Source: Enterobacter sp. RHBSTW-00994 | GTDB lineage: Bacteria; Pseudomonadota; Gammaproteobacteria; Enterobacterales; Enterobacteriaceae | Assembly: GCF_013782625.1 (NCBI RefSeq) | Contig: NZ_CP056199.1 | Location: 1,506,588 to 1,570,587 of the forward strand | Reading direction: 5' to 3' | Length of the DNA: 64,000 nucleotides | Shown here: positions 7,964-16,773 of the stretch, piece by piece | Layout: each line of letters starts with the position of its first letter | How positions within the stretch are numbered: position 1 is the stretch's first letter | Program-made: the position numbers and the translations under genes | Notes under the pieces: generated by a model | Database searches by the model: none | Told to the model about the DNA's origin: nothing | The model's input: the letters and a program-made list of their open reading frames with translations, nothing else

Positions 7964-9419
7964 CCTGAGCCAGCGTCTGACGCTGCTGTTTATCCTGTTG
8001 CTGATGCTCTGTGCCACTGTGGCCTGCGTGGTGCAGATGTACACCAGCATGCAGTACGGTAACGCCATGGTACAGCGGCTATCCGGTGGTCTGGCGCAAC
8101 AGATCGTGCAGCGCGAACCGATTCTGGACGCGCAGGGCCAGGTTGATCGTAGTGCCCTGAAGCCGTTGTTAGACCGGTTAATGACCTTTAATCCGAGCGT
8201 CGAACTGTATGTCATATCCCCTGACGGCGAGCTACTGGCCGATGCTGCGCCACCGGGCCATATCCAGCGGCAAAAGATCGACATTACACCACTGCAAACG
8301 TTTTTAAGTGGAGCCGCGATGCCGGTCTATGGCGACGATCCGCGAAGTGCGGGTAAGCAAAAAGTGTTTAGCGTGACGCCGCTTCGCCAGGACGGTGAGC
8401 TCAAAGGCTATCTGTACATTATCCTGCAAGGTGAGGAGTCGAATGCCCTTGCCGACATGGCCTGGCACAAGGCGCTGTGGAGTACGGCACTTTGGTCACT
8501 GCTGCTGGTGGCGTTGTTTGGCCTGCTGGCAGGATTACTGGTCTGGTATTGGGTGACGCGTCCTGTGAAACGCCTGACGGCGGATGTTACGGGGCTGGAG
8601 CAAGATAGCATCAGCGCGATTAAGCACCTGGCGGCACAAACTACGGATTTGACCTCGGGGGATGAGGTGACGCTATTGCGTAACACCTTTATTGAGCTGG
8701 CGCGTAAAATTGCTGTGCAGTGGGATCAACTGGCGGACAGCGATCGCCAGCGCCGTGAATTTATTGCCACGATTTCGCATGATTTACGCACGCCACTGAC
8801 CTCCTTACTTGGCTATCTGGAAACACTGTCACTGAAATCGGCTACGCTCACGCCACAAGAGCATCAGCAATATCTTGCGACTGCCCTGCGTCAGGGGCAA
8901 AAGGTCCGTCATCTCTCTCAGCAGCTCTTTGAGCTGGCGCGCCTTGAATATGGCGGCATTAAGCCACAGCGTGAGCGCTTTGCGATGGGGGAATTGATTT
9001 CCGACGTCGCGCAGAAGTTTGAGCTAACTGCCCGCACGCGCGAAGTCAATCTGCATATTGATCTTCCCGGGCCATTGCCACTGGTTAACGCCGATGTGTC
9101 GATGATTGAGCGTGTGGTGACGAATTTGCTGGATAACGCGATGCGACACACGCCGACAGGGGGGGAAATTCGGCTGGCGGTGTGGCAGGAGAATGAGCAG
9201 CTACAGGTTGAAGTCGCTGATAACGGTTCAGGCGTTGATGCCTCACTGCGCGATGAGCTGTTTCAGCGCCCGTCTGCACTAAATTCCCAGGCGTCGCGGG
9301 AAAATCGTGGGGGATTAGGGCTGCTAATTGTTAAAAGGATGCTGGAGCTACACGGCGGTGGGATCAGGCTGATGGATTCGGTGAGTGGGGCTCGTTTTCG
9401 CTTCTTTGTACCCTTATGA
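7947..9419 (+). CDS. membrane sensor histidine kinase, unnamed
   Basis: 490-residue sensor kinase. One membrane helix spans about 11-30, a periplasmic domain about 31-175, a second helix about 180-202, then a HAMP linker. The dimerisation box FIATISHDLRTPLTSLLGY puts the phosphorylated histidine at 278. The ATP-binding domain shows the N box VVTNLLDNAMRHT and G boxes DNGSGVD and GGLGLLIV. The periplasmic sensor resembles no signal-binding domain I recognise. Start could be ATG 7947 or the next ATG at 7950; either overlaps the regulator stop, indicating coupled translation. Confidence 0.9.
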   Translation: MMRRFSLSQRLTLLFILLLMLCATVACVVQMYTSMQYGNAMVQRLSGGLAQQIVQREPILDAQGQVDRSALKPLLDRLMTFNPSVELYVISPDGELLADAAPPGHIQRQKIDITPLQTFLSGAAMPVYGDDPRSAGKQKVFSVTPLRQDGELKGYLYIILQGEESNALADMAWHKALWSTALWSLLLVALFGLLAGLLVWYWVTRPVKRLTADVTGLEQDSISAIKHLAAQTTDLTSGDEVTLLRNTFIELARKIAVQWDQLADSDRQRREFIATISHDLRTPLTSLLGYLETLSLKSATLTPQEHQQYLATALRQGQKVRHLSQQLFELARLEYGGIKPQRERFAMGELISDVAQKFELTARTREVNLHIDLPGPLPLVNADVSMIERVVTNLLDNAMRHTPTGGEIRLAVWQENEQLQVEVADNGSGVDASLRDELFQRPSALNSQASRENRGGLGLLIVKRMLELHGGGIRLMDSVSGARFRFFVPL

Positions 9420-9425
9420 GAAATT

Positions 9426-9475
9426 GCCGGGCAGGCCCGGCCTACATACCACCCCCGTAGGCCAGGCTACCCGAC
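9426..9475. repeat. REP/BIME-like palindromic element
   Basis: GGCCTAC (9439-9445) and GTAGGCC (9457-9463) form an inverted repeat inside imperfect outer arms (GCCGGGCAGG and GGCTACCCGAC). It lies between the convergent kinase and artJ, the typical place for enterobacterial REP elements, and may aid mRNA 3' end stability. Confidence 0.45.
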
Positions 9476-9484
9476 AGAAGAGAA

Positions 9485-10216
9485 TTACTGCGGGAACCAC
9501 TGATCGCTGATTTTCTGATATGTACCGTCAGTTTTAATCGCTTTCAGTGCGCCGTTCAGTTTTTCCAGCAGCGCTTTGTTATCAGGACGTACCGCGATAC
9601 CCAGGCCTGTGCCGAAGTATTGTGGGTCGGTCACTTTTTCTGTCGCTGTACCCAGTTGCGGGTTGGTTTTAAGCCATTCGTTCACCACGGCAGTATCGCC
9701 AAACACGCCATCAATACGGCCATTTTTTAGGTCGATAATCGCATTCTGATAGCTGTCGTAGGCAACAGTTTTGACTTCAGGATGCTTGTCCTGCAGGTAC
9801 TTCTGGTGTGTCGTGCCGTTTTCCATGCCAATGCGTTTGCCTTTCAGCTGGTCAAAGGAGGTGAATTCGCCTTTTTTCGCAATGACTACCGCGGAGTTCG
9901 CGTAATACGGGTCGGTAAACGAAACTTGTTTGCTACGCTCCGGTGTGATGTCCATTCCGGAGATCACCGCGTCGTATTTTTTGAATTTAAGAGACGGGAT
10001 CAGGCTGTCAAATGCATGGTTGGTAAAAGTACAGTCGGCCTGCATCTGTTTGCACAGTGCTTTCGCCAGGTCGATATCAAAACCGACGATCTGGTTGCTG
10101 GCATCCAGTGATTCGAACGGAGGATATGTCGCTGAAACACCGAAATTAATTTTATCTGCAGCTGATGCGCCAGCGGCGAAAGTTGCCAGTAATGCGGCCA
10201 GAACTACCTTTTTCAT
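9485..10216 (-). CDS. artJ: arginine ABC transporter periplasmic binding protein ArtJ
   Basis: Periplasmic binding protein with high affinity for L-arginine, feeding ArtMQP. Starting at 10216 gives 243 residues, the E. coli length, and a clean signal peptide (MKKVVLAALLATFAAGASA). A longer frame reaching 10267 adds residues before the signal and is rejected. The solute-binding family 3 pattern is clear: FGVSATYPPFES, ISGMDITPERS, GTTHQKYLQDKHPEV, GTGLGIAVR. Transcribed alone: the artM terminator lies upstream, as does a double ARG box indicating repression by ArgR with arginine. Confidence 0.96.
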   Translation of the reverse strand: MKKVVLAALLATFAAGASAADKINFGVSATYPPFESLDASNQIVGFDIDLAKALCKQMQADCTFTNHAFDSLIPSLKFKKYDAVISGMDITPERSKQVSFTDPYYANSAVVIAKKGEFTSFDQLKGKRIGMENGTTHQKYLQDKHPEVKTVAYDSYQNAIIDLKNGRIDGVFGDTAVVNEWLKTNPQLGTATEKVTDPQYFGTGLGIAVRPDNKALLEKLNGALKAIKTDGTYQKISDQWFPQ

Positions 10217-10285
10217 TTTAATGCTCCCGTCTGTCAATCTTGTCATTATGCGCCGTGTCTGTGGCATGAACGTACAATGCCAGTT

Positions 10286-10324
10286 ATTGAATTTGTATGC
10301 AATAAAAATGATTAAATATTATTT
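10286..10324 (-). promoter_or_regulatory. tandem ARG boxes (ArgR operator) upstream of artJ
   Basis: Two 18-base boxes, 10286-10303 (TGAAT-TTGT-ATGCA core) and 10307-10324 (TGATT-AAAT-ATTAT core), are separated by exactly 3 bases, the spacing of ArgR operators. The first matches the half-sites of the consensus at 9 of 10 positions and the second at 8 of 10. They lie 70-108 bases before the artJ ATG. ArgR control of artJ is known in E. coli. Confidence 0.65.
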
Positions 10325-10331
10325 AATGCAT

Positions 10332-10365
10332 AAAAAAAGACGGGCAGTCTTTAGACTTGCCCGTC
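10332..10365 (-). terminator. terminator after artM
   Basis: On the minus strand GACGGGCA pairs with TGCCCGTC (arms at 10339-10346 and 10358-10365) with additional inner pairs, and a run of seven T follows. It ends the artPIQM transcript just before the artJ operator. Confidence 0.75.
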
Positions 10366-10395
10366 TCTGTTATTGCTTTTTATGCAAAGTTTACG

Positions 10396-11064
10396 CTAAT
10401 TACGGCGCTCAAATGCCAGGGCTTTACGTTCGATGAGGCGCATCATCAGCGTCAGCAAACCGTTAACCACCAGGTAAACCAGGCCTGCCGCACCGAATAC
10501 CATCACATCGTAGGTGCGTCCATATAACAACTGTCCGTGACCCATCACTTCCATCAGCGTGATGGTATAGGCCAGCGAGGTGCTTTTGAACACCAGCACG
10601 ACTTCGTTAGAGTACGAAGAAAGGGCGCGTTTAAAGGCATAAGGCAGAAGGATCGCAAGCGTGTCTTTCTTGCTCATCCCCAGCGCGCCGCAGGATTGCC
10701 ATTGTCCTTCCGGGATCGCGCGGATAGCACCGTAAAACAGCTGAGTGGTGTAAGCGGCACTGTTGAGCGACAGTGCAATCAAGGCGCACAGCCACGGCTC
10801 GGAAAGCAGATGCCAGATAACCGGATAGTTCTGCAACGTCGGAAACTGGCCCGGCCCGTAGTAAATCAGGAAGATCTGCACCAGCAGCGGCGTACCGGTG
10901 AACAGGGTGATGTAACCACGTACAATCCAGACCACGACGGGCGTTTTCAGCGTCAGCACAATGGTGAAGACGAGTGCCAGGATCAGCGCCACAATGATCG
11001 ACGCCACGGTCAGCGTCAGGCTGGTATGCAGCCCTTTCATCAGCTCAGGTAAATACTCAAGCAT
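10396..11064 (-). CDS. artM: arginine ABC transporter permease ArtM
   Basis: Inner-membrane permease of the arginine importer, pairing with ArtQ. The 222 residues equal E. coli ArtM. Several hydrophobic helices are visible (SLTLTVASIIVALILALVF, YITLFTGTPLLVQIFLIYYG, YLVVNGLLTLMMRLIE). The ATPase-docking segment GALGMSKKDTLAILLPYAF is present. The ATG at 11064 overlaps the artQ stop by one base, so the two subunits are translated in balance. Last gene of artPIQM. Confidence 0.96.
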   Translation of the reverse strand: MLEYLPELMKGLHTSLTLTVASIIVALILALVFTIVLTLKTPVVVWIVRGYITLFTGTPLLVQIFLIYYGPGQFPTLQNYPVIWHLLSEPWLCALIALSLNSAAYTTQLFYGAIRAIPEGQWQSCGALGMSKKDTLAILLPYAFKRALSSYSNEVVLVFKSTSLAYTITLMEVMGHGQLLYGRTYDVMVFGAAGLVYLVVNGLLTLMMRLIERKALAFERRN

Positions 11065-11780
11065 CAGCCTGGTCTCCGTTCAAAACGCGTTGCACGCAAA
11101 TCAATACGCTTCAGGATGTACTGACTCAGCAACGTGATCACCAGGTAGATAGCGGCCGCCACAATGTACCAGGTAAACGGCTCCTGGGTACGGGTGGCGA
11201 TACTTTTGGTCTGCAACATCAAATCATTTACGCTGATCAGGCTGACCAGCGCGGTATCTTTTAACAGTACCAGCCACTGGTTGCCGAGCCCTGGCAGGGC
11301 ATGACGCCACATTTGCGGCATCACCAGGCGGAAAAAGATCGCAGCTTTCGATAAACCTAATGCCTGGCCCGATTCCCACTGACCAACGGGTACGGCTTTC
11401 AGCGCGCCACGCAGGGTTTGCGACGCGTAAGCGGAGTAGAGCAGGGAGAGGGCAATCACGCCACACAGGAACGGACTGACGTCAAAGTTCTCAATTTGCA
11501 TCTGCACCGGGATCTGCGCAAAACCCAGATTGAGGGTGAAGCCGTCTGACAGCATTAACAGCAGCTGCGAGGAACCGAAATAGATAAACAGGACCACCAG
11601 AATTTCCGGTAATCCCCGAAGTACCGTGACCAGCGCAGAGCCAAGCCATGCGATAGGTCGCCATTTCACTGACTCCCACACCGCAAAGACCATCGCCAGC
11701 GCCAGGCCGATAATGAGTGCACAAACGGCAAGGCCGACGGTCATCCCGGCGGCGCTTGCTAAAGGAAAAATTTCGTTCAT
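11064..11780 (-). CDS. artQ: arginine ABC transporter permease ArtQ
   Basis: Second permease of the arginine importer; 238 residues as in E. coli. The HisMQ-type signature is visible ([25 protein letters not shown]), and the EAA-like loop reads [24 protein letters not shown]. It begins six bases after the artI stop on the minus strand and overlaps artM at its end, consistent with one artPIQM operon. Confidence 0.96.
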   Translation of the reverse strand: MNEIFPLASAAGMTVGLAVCALIIGLALAMVFAVWESVKWRPIAWLGSALVTVLRGLPEILVVLFIYFGSSQLLLMLSDGFTLNLGFAQIPVQMQIENFDVSPFLCGVIALSLLYSAYASQTLRGALKAVPVGQWESGQALGLSKAAIFFRLVMPQMWRHALPGLGNQWLVLLKDTALVSLISVNDLMLQTKSIATRTQEPFTWYIVAAAIYLVITLLSQYILKRIDLRATRFERRPG

Positions 11781-11786
11781 CAGGTC

Positions 11787-12518
11787 TTACTTCTGGAACC
11801 ATTTAGCGTAGATGGTTTCGTACGTGCCGTCTTTCTTCACTTTTTCCAGAGCCGCGTTGAATTTCTGCTGCAATTCAGTGTTGCCCTGACGGACGGCGAT
11901 ACCCAGACCCGTGCCGAAATAATCTTTATCGGTCACTTTGTCACCAACGGCAGCCAGCTTGTCGTTTGCTTTCAGCCATTCAGTCACGACGGCAGTATCA
12001 CCAAAGACAGCATCAATACGACCATTTTGCAGATCCAGTTTCGCATTCTGGTAGCTGTCGTAAGGCACAGTGGTGATTTCCGGGTGCTTATCCGTGATGA
12101 ATTTCTGGTGCGTTGTACCGTTCTGCACACCTACTTTTTTGCCTTTCAGCAGGTCAACAGAGGCATATTTCCCTTTCTGACCAATGAACAGTGCAGAGTT
12201 ATCATAATAAGGGGTAGAGAACAGAACCTGTTTTTCACGTTCAGGTGTGATGTCCATACCGGCCATGACCGCGTCAATACGACGGAATTTCAGGCTTGGG
12301 ATCAGGCTGTCGAACGCCTGATTGCTGAAGGTACAGGTCGCGTCGATCTCTTTGCACAACGCGTTTGCCAGATCCACGTCGAAGCCAACAATTTTGTTGT
12401 TTGCATCGATGGATTCAAACGGAGGATAAGAGGCCTCAGTGGCAAAACGAATCGTCTGGGCTGCGGTAGCGGAAAGGTTGACGCTAGCAAGCAGCGCGGC
12501 AATCAATACTTTTTTCAT
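11787..12518 (-). CDS. artI: periplasmic amino-acid binding protein ArtI
   Basis: Periplasmic binding protein of the art system, a paralogue of ArtJ; its ligand is less certain than ArtJ's. The ATG at 12518 gives 243 residues and a signal peptide (MKKVLIAALLASVNLSATA), matching E. coli. Earlier in-frame codons up to 12608 lie within artP and add nothing recognisable. Family 3 motifs are ATEASYPPFES, MAGMDITPEREKQV, NGTTHQKFI and GTGLGIAVRQGN. Nineteen bases separate it from artP. Confidence 0.95.
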   Translation of the reverse strand: MKKVLIAALLASVNLSATAAQTIRFATEASYPPFESIDANNKIVGFDVDLANALCKEIDATCTFSNQAFDSLIPSLKFRRIDAVMAGMDITPEREKQVLFSTPYYDNSALFIGQKGKYASVDLLKGKKVGVQNGTTHQKFITDKHPEITTVPYDSYQNAKLDLQNGRIDAVFGDTAVVTEWLKANDKLAAVGDKVTDKDYFGTGLGIAVRQGNTELQQKFNAALEKVKKDGTYETIYAKWFQK

Positions 12519-12537
12519 TATCATTTCCCCTGGCAAA

Positions 12538-13266
12538 TCAGTGAGATAAATAGTTTTTGAAGGCATCGGTTTGCGGGGCTGTGAAGCAGCTCGCATCACC
12601 TTGTTCAACGATATACCCGTTTTCCATGTAGACCACGCGGCTGGCGGTTTTACGCGCCACTTCTACTTCGTGGGTCACAATAACCTGAGTAATATTGGTT
12701 TCCGCCAGCTCACGAATAATGCTCACGATCTGGGCGGTAATTTCGGGATCCAGTGCAGCCGTCGGCTCATCAAACAGCAGTACGGCAGGCTCCATCATCA
12801 GCGCCCGGGCAATCGCCACACGTTGCTGCTGACCACCAGAAAGGTGCAGGGGGTAGCGGTCACTGTATGGTTTAAGACGCAGGCGTTCCAGCAGCTTTTC
12901 AGCGCGCGCCATTGCCTGGTCTTTGCTAAGACCCAGCACGCGGCAAGGTGCTTCAATCAGGTTTTGCAGCACCGTCAGGTGCGGCCAGAGATTGTATTGC
13001 TGGAAGACCATACCGACGTTTTGGCGCAGTTCACGAATCGCTTTATCAGAAGGCGCTTTCGCGAAATCAAAATGGTTACCGGCGATAGCCAGCGTGCCCG
13101 AACGGGGCATCTCAAGCAGATTAAGGACACGCAGAAGGGAGCTTTTGCCCGCGCCGCTTGGGCCAAGCAAAACCAGCGTTTCACCTTCTGGGCAGTTCAG
13201 CGTGATGTCGAACAGCGCCTGGTGTGCGCCGTAGAAGCAGTTAATGCCGTTTAGTTTAATACTCAT
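12538..13266 (-). CDS. artP: arginine ABC transporter ATP-binding protein ArtP
   Basis: ATPase of the arginine importer, at the inner face of the membrane with ArtQ and ArtM. The 242 residues equal E. coli. Walker [10 protein letters not shown] is at residues 35-43, the signature [15 protein letters not shown] in the middle, Walker [14 protein letters not shown] next, and the switch histidine in [10 protein letters not shown]. First gene of artPIQM; the AT-rich upstream region 13267-13491 should hold its promoter, but I found no ARG box there as good as those of artJ. Confidence 0.96.
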   Translation of the reverse strand: MSIKLNGINCFYGAHQALFDITLNCPEGETLVLLGPSGAGKSSLLRVLNLLEMPRSGTLAIAGNHFDFAKAPSDKAIRELRQNVGMVFQQYNLWPHLTVLQNLIEAPCRVLGLSKDQAMARAEKLLERLRLKPYSDRYPLHLSGGQQQRVAIARALMMEPAVLLFDEPTAALDPEITAQIVSIIRELAETNITQVIVTHEVEVARKTASRVVYMENGYIVEQGDASCFTAPQTDAFKNYLSH

Positions 13267-13491
13267 CGGGGCAGTCTTTACTCATCCAGGCAATCTATAG
13301 CAATTGAGGCCGCAGATAGTACCGTTGACAGAATAGTTATGCAATATTTCTGCGTTAAAAGTTAAATATAACCCGTAATCCTATCTAAACATAGCACAAA
13401 ATAGCGAAGGGCAATTCCGGCGAGTATAAATGTCGGCATTCCTGATGAAATGCCGCACATTTTACGGGGTTAACAATTGATTAACGGGTGG

Positions 13492-14007
13492 TCAGTGGTT
13501 TTCAATGGACTGGCGTAGCGTGCCTGCCGGGGCATGGACGCTGCCGCCGACGTAGCGGACATCATCAATCGCCCAGCATTGTCCTTCACGGATCATCAGC
13601 ACTTCATCCTGCCAGGATTGTGTGCCCTGGGTGAGTTTCACCCGCAGAGGAATGTTCCGGGCATCGGTGTTCGGGATGGTGGATGCACTGGCGACTTCAG
13701 CGCTGTCTGGCAATGTGGTGCGGCTGGAGAACGGGTCAGATTTGAGCAACGCATTATGCTGCGGATCGCGGGTTGCATCGTTCAGCAGTTTTGCCAGGTT
13801 GTCACTGAGGTAAGGGCGCAGTGCGGTGATGTCGTTACTGCGATGCTGAATGTGATAATCATAGAATTGCTGTGCTACGGCATCCGGGCCGCCGTCAATA
13901 CAAGGACCGCTGCGAGTACCGATATCCTTAAAGGCCGGTGTAACCGTGGTGCAGGCGCTGAGCACCAGCGCGCATGGCACTAAAAGCGTTAAAGCAGAGT
14001 AGCGCAT
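13492..14007 (-). CDS. ybjP: lipoprotein YbjP (DUF3828)
   Basis: 171-residue lipoprotein, the E. coli length. The signal ends in the lipobox LSAC with C19 lipidated and threonine at +2, so outer-membrane localisation is expected. The mature part is a small mixed alpha/beta domain with the conserved WQDEVLMIREGQCWAIDDVRY segment. YbjP has recently been reported as a partner of the outer-membrane channel TolC in E. coli; I recall that from the literature and cannot test it here. The MacAB pump, which uses TolC, lies 36 kb away in this window. Confidence 0.92.
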   Translation of the reverse strand: MRYSALTLLVPCALVLSACTTVTPAFKDIGTRSGPCIDGGPDAVAQQFYDYHIQHRSNDITALRPYLSDNLAKLLNDATRDPQHNALLKSDPFSSRTTLPDSAEVASASTIPNTDARNIPLRVKLTQGTQSWQDEVLMIREGQCWAIDDVRYVGGSVHAPAGTLRQSIENH

Positions 14008-14098
14008 GTTGATTTCCTTATTTATTTACTATCCTTTCAATCATAGCGTAACGACCCGATAATGCTGCCTGAGCTTCACGCTAAAAAGGAGAGAAACC

Positions 14099-14422
14099 AT
14101 GCAGTTTTCAACAACCCCCACTCTGGAAGGGCAGCCGATCATCGAGTATTGCGGCGTGGTCACAGGCGAAGCCATCCTGGGGGCAAACATTTTCCGCGAC
14201 TTTTTTGCCGGTATCCGCGACATCGTGGGTGGCCGCTCGGGTGCTTACGAAAAAGAGCTGCGCAAAGCGCGAGAAATCGCGTTTAAAGAGCTGGGTGAAC
14301 AGGCGAAAGCATTGGGAGCGGATGCCGTTGTAGGCATTGATATTGACTACGAAACGGTAGGGAAAGACGCCAGTATGTTGATGGTAAGCGTCAGTGGTAC
14401 GGCGGTGAAAATCCGTCGATGA
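14099..14422 (+). CDS. ybjQ: YbjQ, UPF0145 family protein
   Basis: 107-residue protein of a widely conserved family with an oligomeric structure and no established activity. Conserved residues include [36 protein letters not shown] and the later [25 protein letters not shown] lies about seven bases before the ATG. Its stop overlaps the amiD start by four bases (ATGA), so the two are translationally coupled as in E. coli. Confidence 0.94.
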   Translation: MQFSTTPTLEGQPIIEYCGVVTGEAILGANIFRDFFAGIRDIVGGRSGAYEKELRKAREIAFKELGEQAKALGADAVVGIDIDYETVGKDASMLMVSVSGTAVKIRR

Positions 14423-15249
14423 AGCGCTCGTTATCTGCGCTCCTGCTGGCCATGCTGCTGGCAGGCTGTGCGACAGAAAAGGGTATCCTTGATAAAGGTG
14501 CATATGAGCTGGATACCCGGCATCAGGCACAGGCGGCGTATCCACGTATCAAAGTGCTGGTCATTCACTACACCGCCGACGATTTCGACAGCTCACTGGC
14601 AACGTTAACGGACAAAAATGTGAGCTCGCATTACCTCATTCCGGCTCATCCGCCTTCTCCTGATGGCAAGCCCCGTATCTGGCAATTAGTACCTGAAGAT
14701 CAGCTTGCCTGGCATGCAGGGATCAGCTTCTGGCGCGGTACTAACCGGATAAATGATACCTCTGTGGGCATTGAACTGGAAAACCGGGGCTGGCAGAAAA
14801 CGGGTGAGGTGAAACATTTCACCCCGTTTGAGCCAGCACAAATTGCCGCATTGATTCCACTCGCGAAAGACATTATCGCGCGTTACAACATCGAGCCGGA
14901 GAATGTGGTCGCGCATTCGGACATAGCGCCGCAGCGTAAGGACGATCCTGGCCCACTGTTCCCCTGGCGTGAACTGGCGCAAAGAGGGATTGGCGCCTGG
15001 CCAGACCCGGATCGCGTGACGTTTTACCTTAACGGGCGACCGCGTGATCAGGCCGTGGAGACGGCAGCGTTGCTCGATCTGCTGGTGCGTTATGGCTACG
15101 CGTTACCGGAAAACAGCACCCCGGCACAGCAGAAGCGGGTCATTATGGTGTTCCAGATGCATTTTCGCCCGGAACGCTGGGATGGTAATGCAGATGCTGA
15201 AACGATGGCCATTGCTGAAGCCTTACTGGAAAAATACGGGCAGGGATAA
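14419..15249 (+). CDS. amiD: N-acetylmuramoyl-L-alanine amidase AmiD, outer-membrane lipoprotein
   Basis: Zinc amidase that cuts the MurNAc to L-Ala bond of peptidoglycan and its anhydro fragments from the outer-membrane side. The 276 residues match E. coli. The lipobox LAGC places the lipidated cysteine at C17. The amidase_2 domain shows the zinc ligand H50 in [11 protein letters not shown] and the later [18 protein letters not shown], containing the second histidine and the aspartate. The C-terminal 70 residues form the peptidoglycan-binding helical domain. It marks the left border of the inserted secretion island. Confidence 0.95.
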   Translation: MKRSLSALLLAMLLAGCATEKGILDKGAYELDTRHQAQAAYPRIKVLVIHYTADDFDSSLATLTDKNVSSHYLIPAHPPSPDGKPRIWQLVPEDQLAWHAGISFWRGTNRINDTSVGIELENRGWQKTGEVKHFTPFEPAQIAALIPLAKDIIARYNIEPENVVAHSDIAPQRKDDPGPLFPWRELAQRGIGAWPDPDRVTFYLNGRPRDQAVETAALLDLLVRYGYALPENSTPAQQKRVIMVFQMHFRPERWDGNADAETMAIAEALLEKYGQG

Positions 15250-15302
15250 TCCTTCGGGATACCTCTGAGTAAGATGCCCGGCACAGAATGTGCTTAGGAT
15301 TA

Positions 15303-15364
15303 ATCTTAAGTACATTCTCAATTAAATTATAGTTAATTGACTTAAAATTACCCGCACTTAAGAT
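15303..15364. promoter_or_regulatory. nested inverted repeats and probable promoter of the regulator gene
   Basis: An outer perfect repeat ATCTTAAGT (15303-15311) / ACTTAAGAT (15356-15364) encloses an inner one, CAATTAA (15319-15325) / TTAATTG (15333-15339). A promoter-like TTGACT (15337-15342), 16 bases, TAAGAT (15359-15364) overlaps both, so a dimer bound here would block transcription. Autoregulation by the adjacent regulator is an inference. Confidence 0.4.
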
Positions 15365-15524
15365 AGATGCATAGCGTGCTAACTCATTGAGTAAGTATAA
15401 TTATAAACTAAGATTGATTCTTGGTTATATTTTCTTTTATTTAAAAAACACCTTGTTTAATGGCCTCGGCAACACGTTGTCGCGGCTATCTATTATTGAT
15501 TTTTTGAATTTTAATGAGTGCAAT

Positions 15525-16148
15525 ATGTTAAGTATTTACGGTAAAAATTTACGCCCACAAAACGAAATTAACAATATTATTTCGGCTACCACGGAATATG
15601 AGGAGAAAACGTTAAAGAAATGGCAAAAAATCAGCACGGCCAATGCTGAATATATTTATATTATTATCAGCGGAGATGTTGAATTTCGCCGAACATCGGA
15701 TGATCTTTGCATGTTCACGTTACAGGGGCAGTGTATCTTTGGCTTATCCTCTATTTTTCATAATACGTCGCACATCTATGGCGTTGTTCGGGCCAATACG
15801 GTTGTGCGCGCCATCAAAAGAGATGCGTTTTCACGATTGATGACTGAAAAAAATCTGTGGCCCGATCTCACGATAGTCCTGTCATGGTATATTTGCCTGA
15901 TGAGTAAACGAGATGACTTGCTCGTTGCGCGTAGTGCATATTCGGTGGTTCGTGAATTCCTTATGGAAATTAATGAGCTGACGATCCAACAACATCGTGA
16001 TATCAATGTTTATGATTATATTCAGGAATACACGAATCTGGCACGTAGCACCATTATCAAAATCCTCTCAGATCTAAAAAAAGGACATTATATCGTGGTG
16101 GAAAAAGGACGGCTTATCAATATGACGTCTTTACCTGAGAAATATTAA
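15525..16148 (+). CDS. IprA/YaiV-like winged-helix transcriptional regulator
   Basis: Predicted transcription factor. From ATG 15525 it has 207 residues, the usual length of IprA/YaiV relatives, and starts MLSIYGKNLRPQNEI as those do. The frame stays open upstream to a TTG at 15387, but that part is AT-rich, matches nothing I know and has no ribosome site, so I exclude it. The N-terminal half is a Crp-like beta-barrel sensor without an obvious cyclic-nucleotide signature; the C-terminal helix-turn-helix covers YIQEYTNLARSTIIKILSDLKK. It adjoins the secretion genes, so local control of the chitinase or gsp operons is plausible but unproven. Its base composition is lower in GC than the neighbours. 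Confidence 0.75.
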   Translation: MLSIYGKNLRPQNEINNIISATTEYEEKTLKKWQKISTANAEYIYIIISGDVEFRRTSDDLCMFTLQGQCIFGLSSIFHNTSHIYGVVRANTVVRAIKRDAFSRLMTEKNLWPDLTIVLSWYICLMSKRDDLLVARSAYSVVREFLMEINELTIQQHRDINVYDYIQEYTNLARSTIIKILSDLKKGHYIVVEKGRLINMTSLPEKY

Positions 16149-16173
16149 TTATCCCGCTGGCTCTCCTTTTTAG

Positions 16174-16773
16174 TTAAGGAGAGCGATTGACAGCCTGATG
16201 GTCCGTTTTCATCTGAATATTATCCTGCGTTTCATCAACAGGTGGCGCGGGGATTTTCCCTTGCGAATAATCCTGCTGCTGCTCCTTTACGGCCTGATTC
16301 AACAGTGCTTTTAATGATATATCGCTATTATTCTCACTGACGGAGGCGCGAGCGTGAGACTGCGTGCCGGGTAATGTATCCCGTGATGTATCTTCATTAT
16401 TATTCCCCTCAGGTGCTTGTTGCCAGTCTGCATCATCGCTGTTAATTGGCATATCCTGCATGGTCGGAATATCGTGTTGCACCACGTCAGGTTTAGGCTG
16501 CGGATGCGGGAATGGTTTACTCACATAGATGTAATGCATATCGGAAAGCTGCGTTTCTGATTTGACGGCGTGTGCTTTCACGGGTGCGGGTACAGGGTGA
16601 CGTAAATTCCAGTAAACATGAGCGTAAAGTCCGGCGATCAACAAGGTACAAAATCCCAGCATCCACAGCAGGGCGGTGATGACGATTTTTTTCAGGCTGG
16701 GGAGCCGATATGAAAACCAGACGGCTTCCCCTGTGGTGTGGCTGCGTTGAGCAGCGAGACAGATTGTCGACAT
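16174..16773 (-). CDS. gspB: type II secretion accessory protein GspB
   Basis: 199-residue bitopic membrane protein. A hydrophobic segment IVITALLWMLGFCTLLIAGLY near residues 30-50 is followed by a proline-rich periplasmic tail (VPAPVKAH, PHPQPKPD), the layout of GspB/ExeB proteins that help assemble the secretin through peptidoglycan. The C-terminal conserved core is weak, so identification rests on layout and on its one-base overlap with gspA. Transcribed away from gspC-O. Confidence 0.75.
   Translation of the reverse strand: MSTICLAAQRSHTTGEAVWFSYRLPSLKKIVITALLWMLGFCTLLIAGLYAHVYWNLRHPVPAPVKAHAVKSETQLSDMHYIYVSKPFPHPQPKPDVVQHDIPTMQDMPINSDDADWQQAPEGNNNEDTSRDTLPGTQSHARASVSENNSDISLKALLNQAVKEQQQDYSQGKIPAPPVDETQDNIQMKTDHQAVNRSP

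Noticed and set aside
10217..10267. Longer artJ reading frame starting at 10267
   Set aside because: It would place 17 residues before a normal signal peptide.
15387..15524. TTG-initiated 46-residue extension of the IprA-like regulator
   Set aside because: AT-rich, no ribosome site, and the 207-residue form from ATG 15525 matches the family length and N-terminus.
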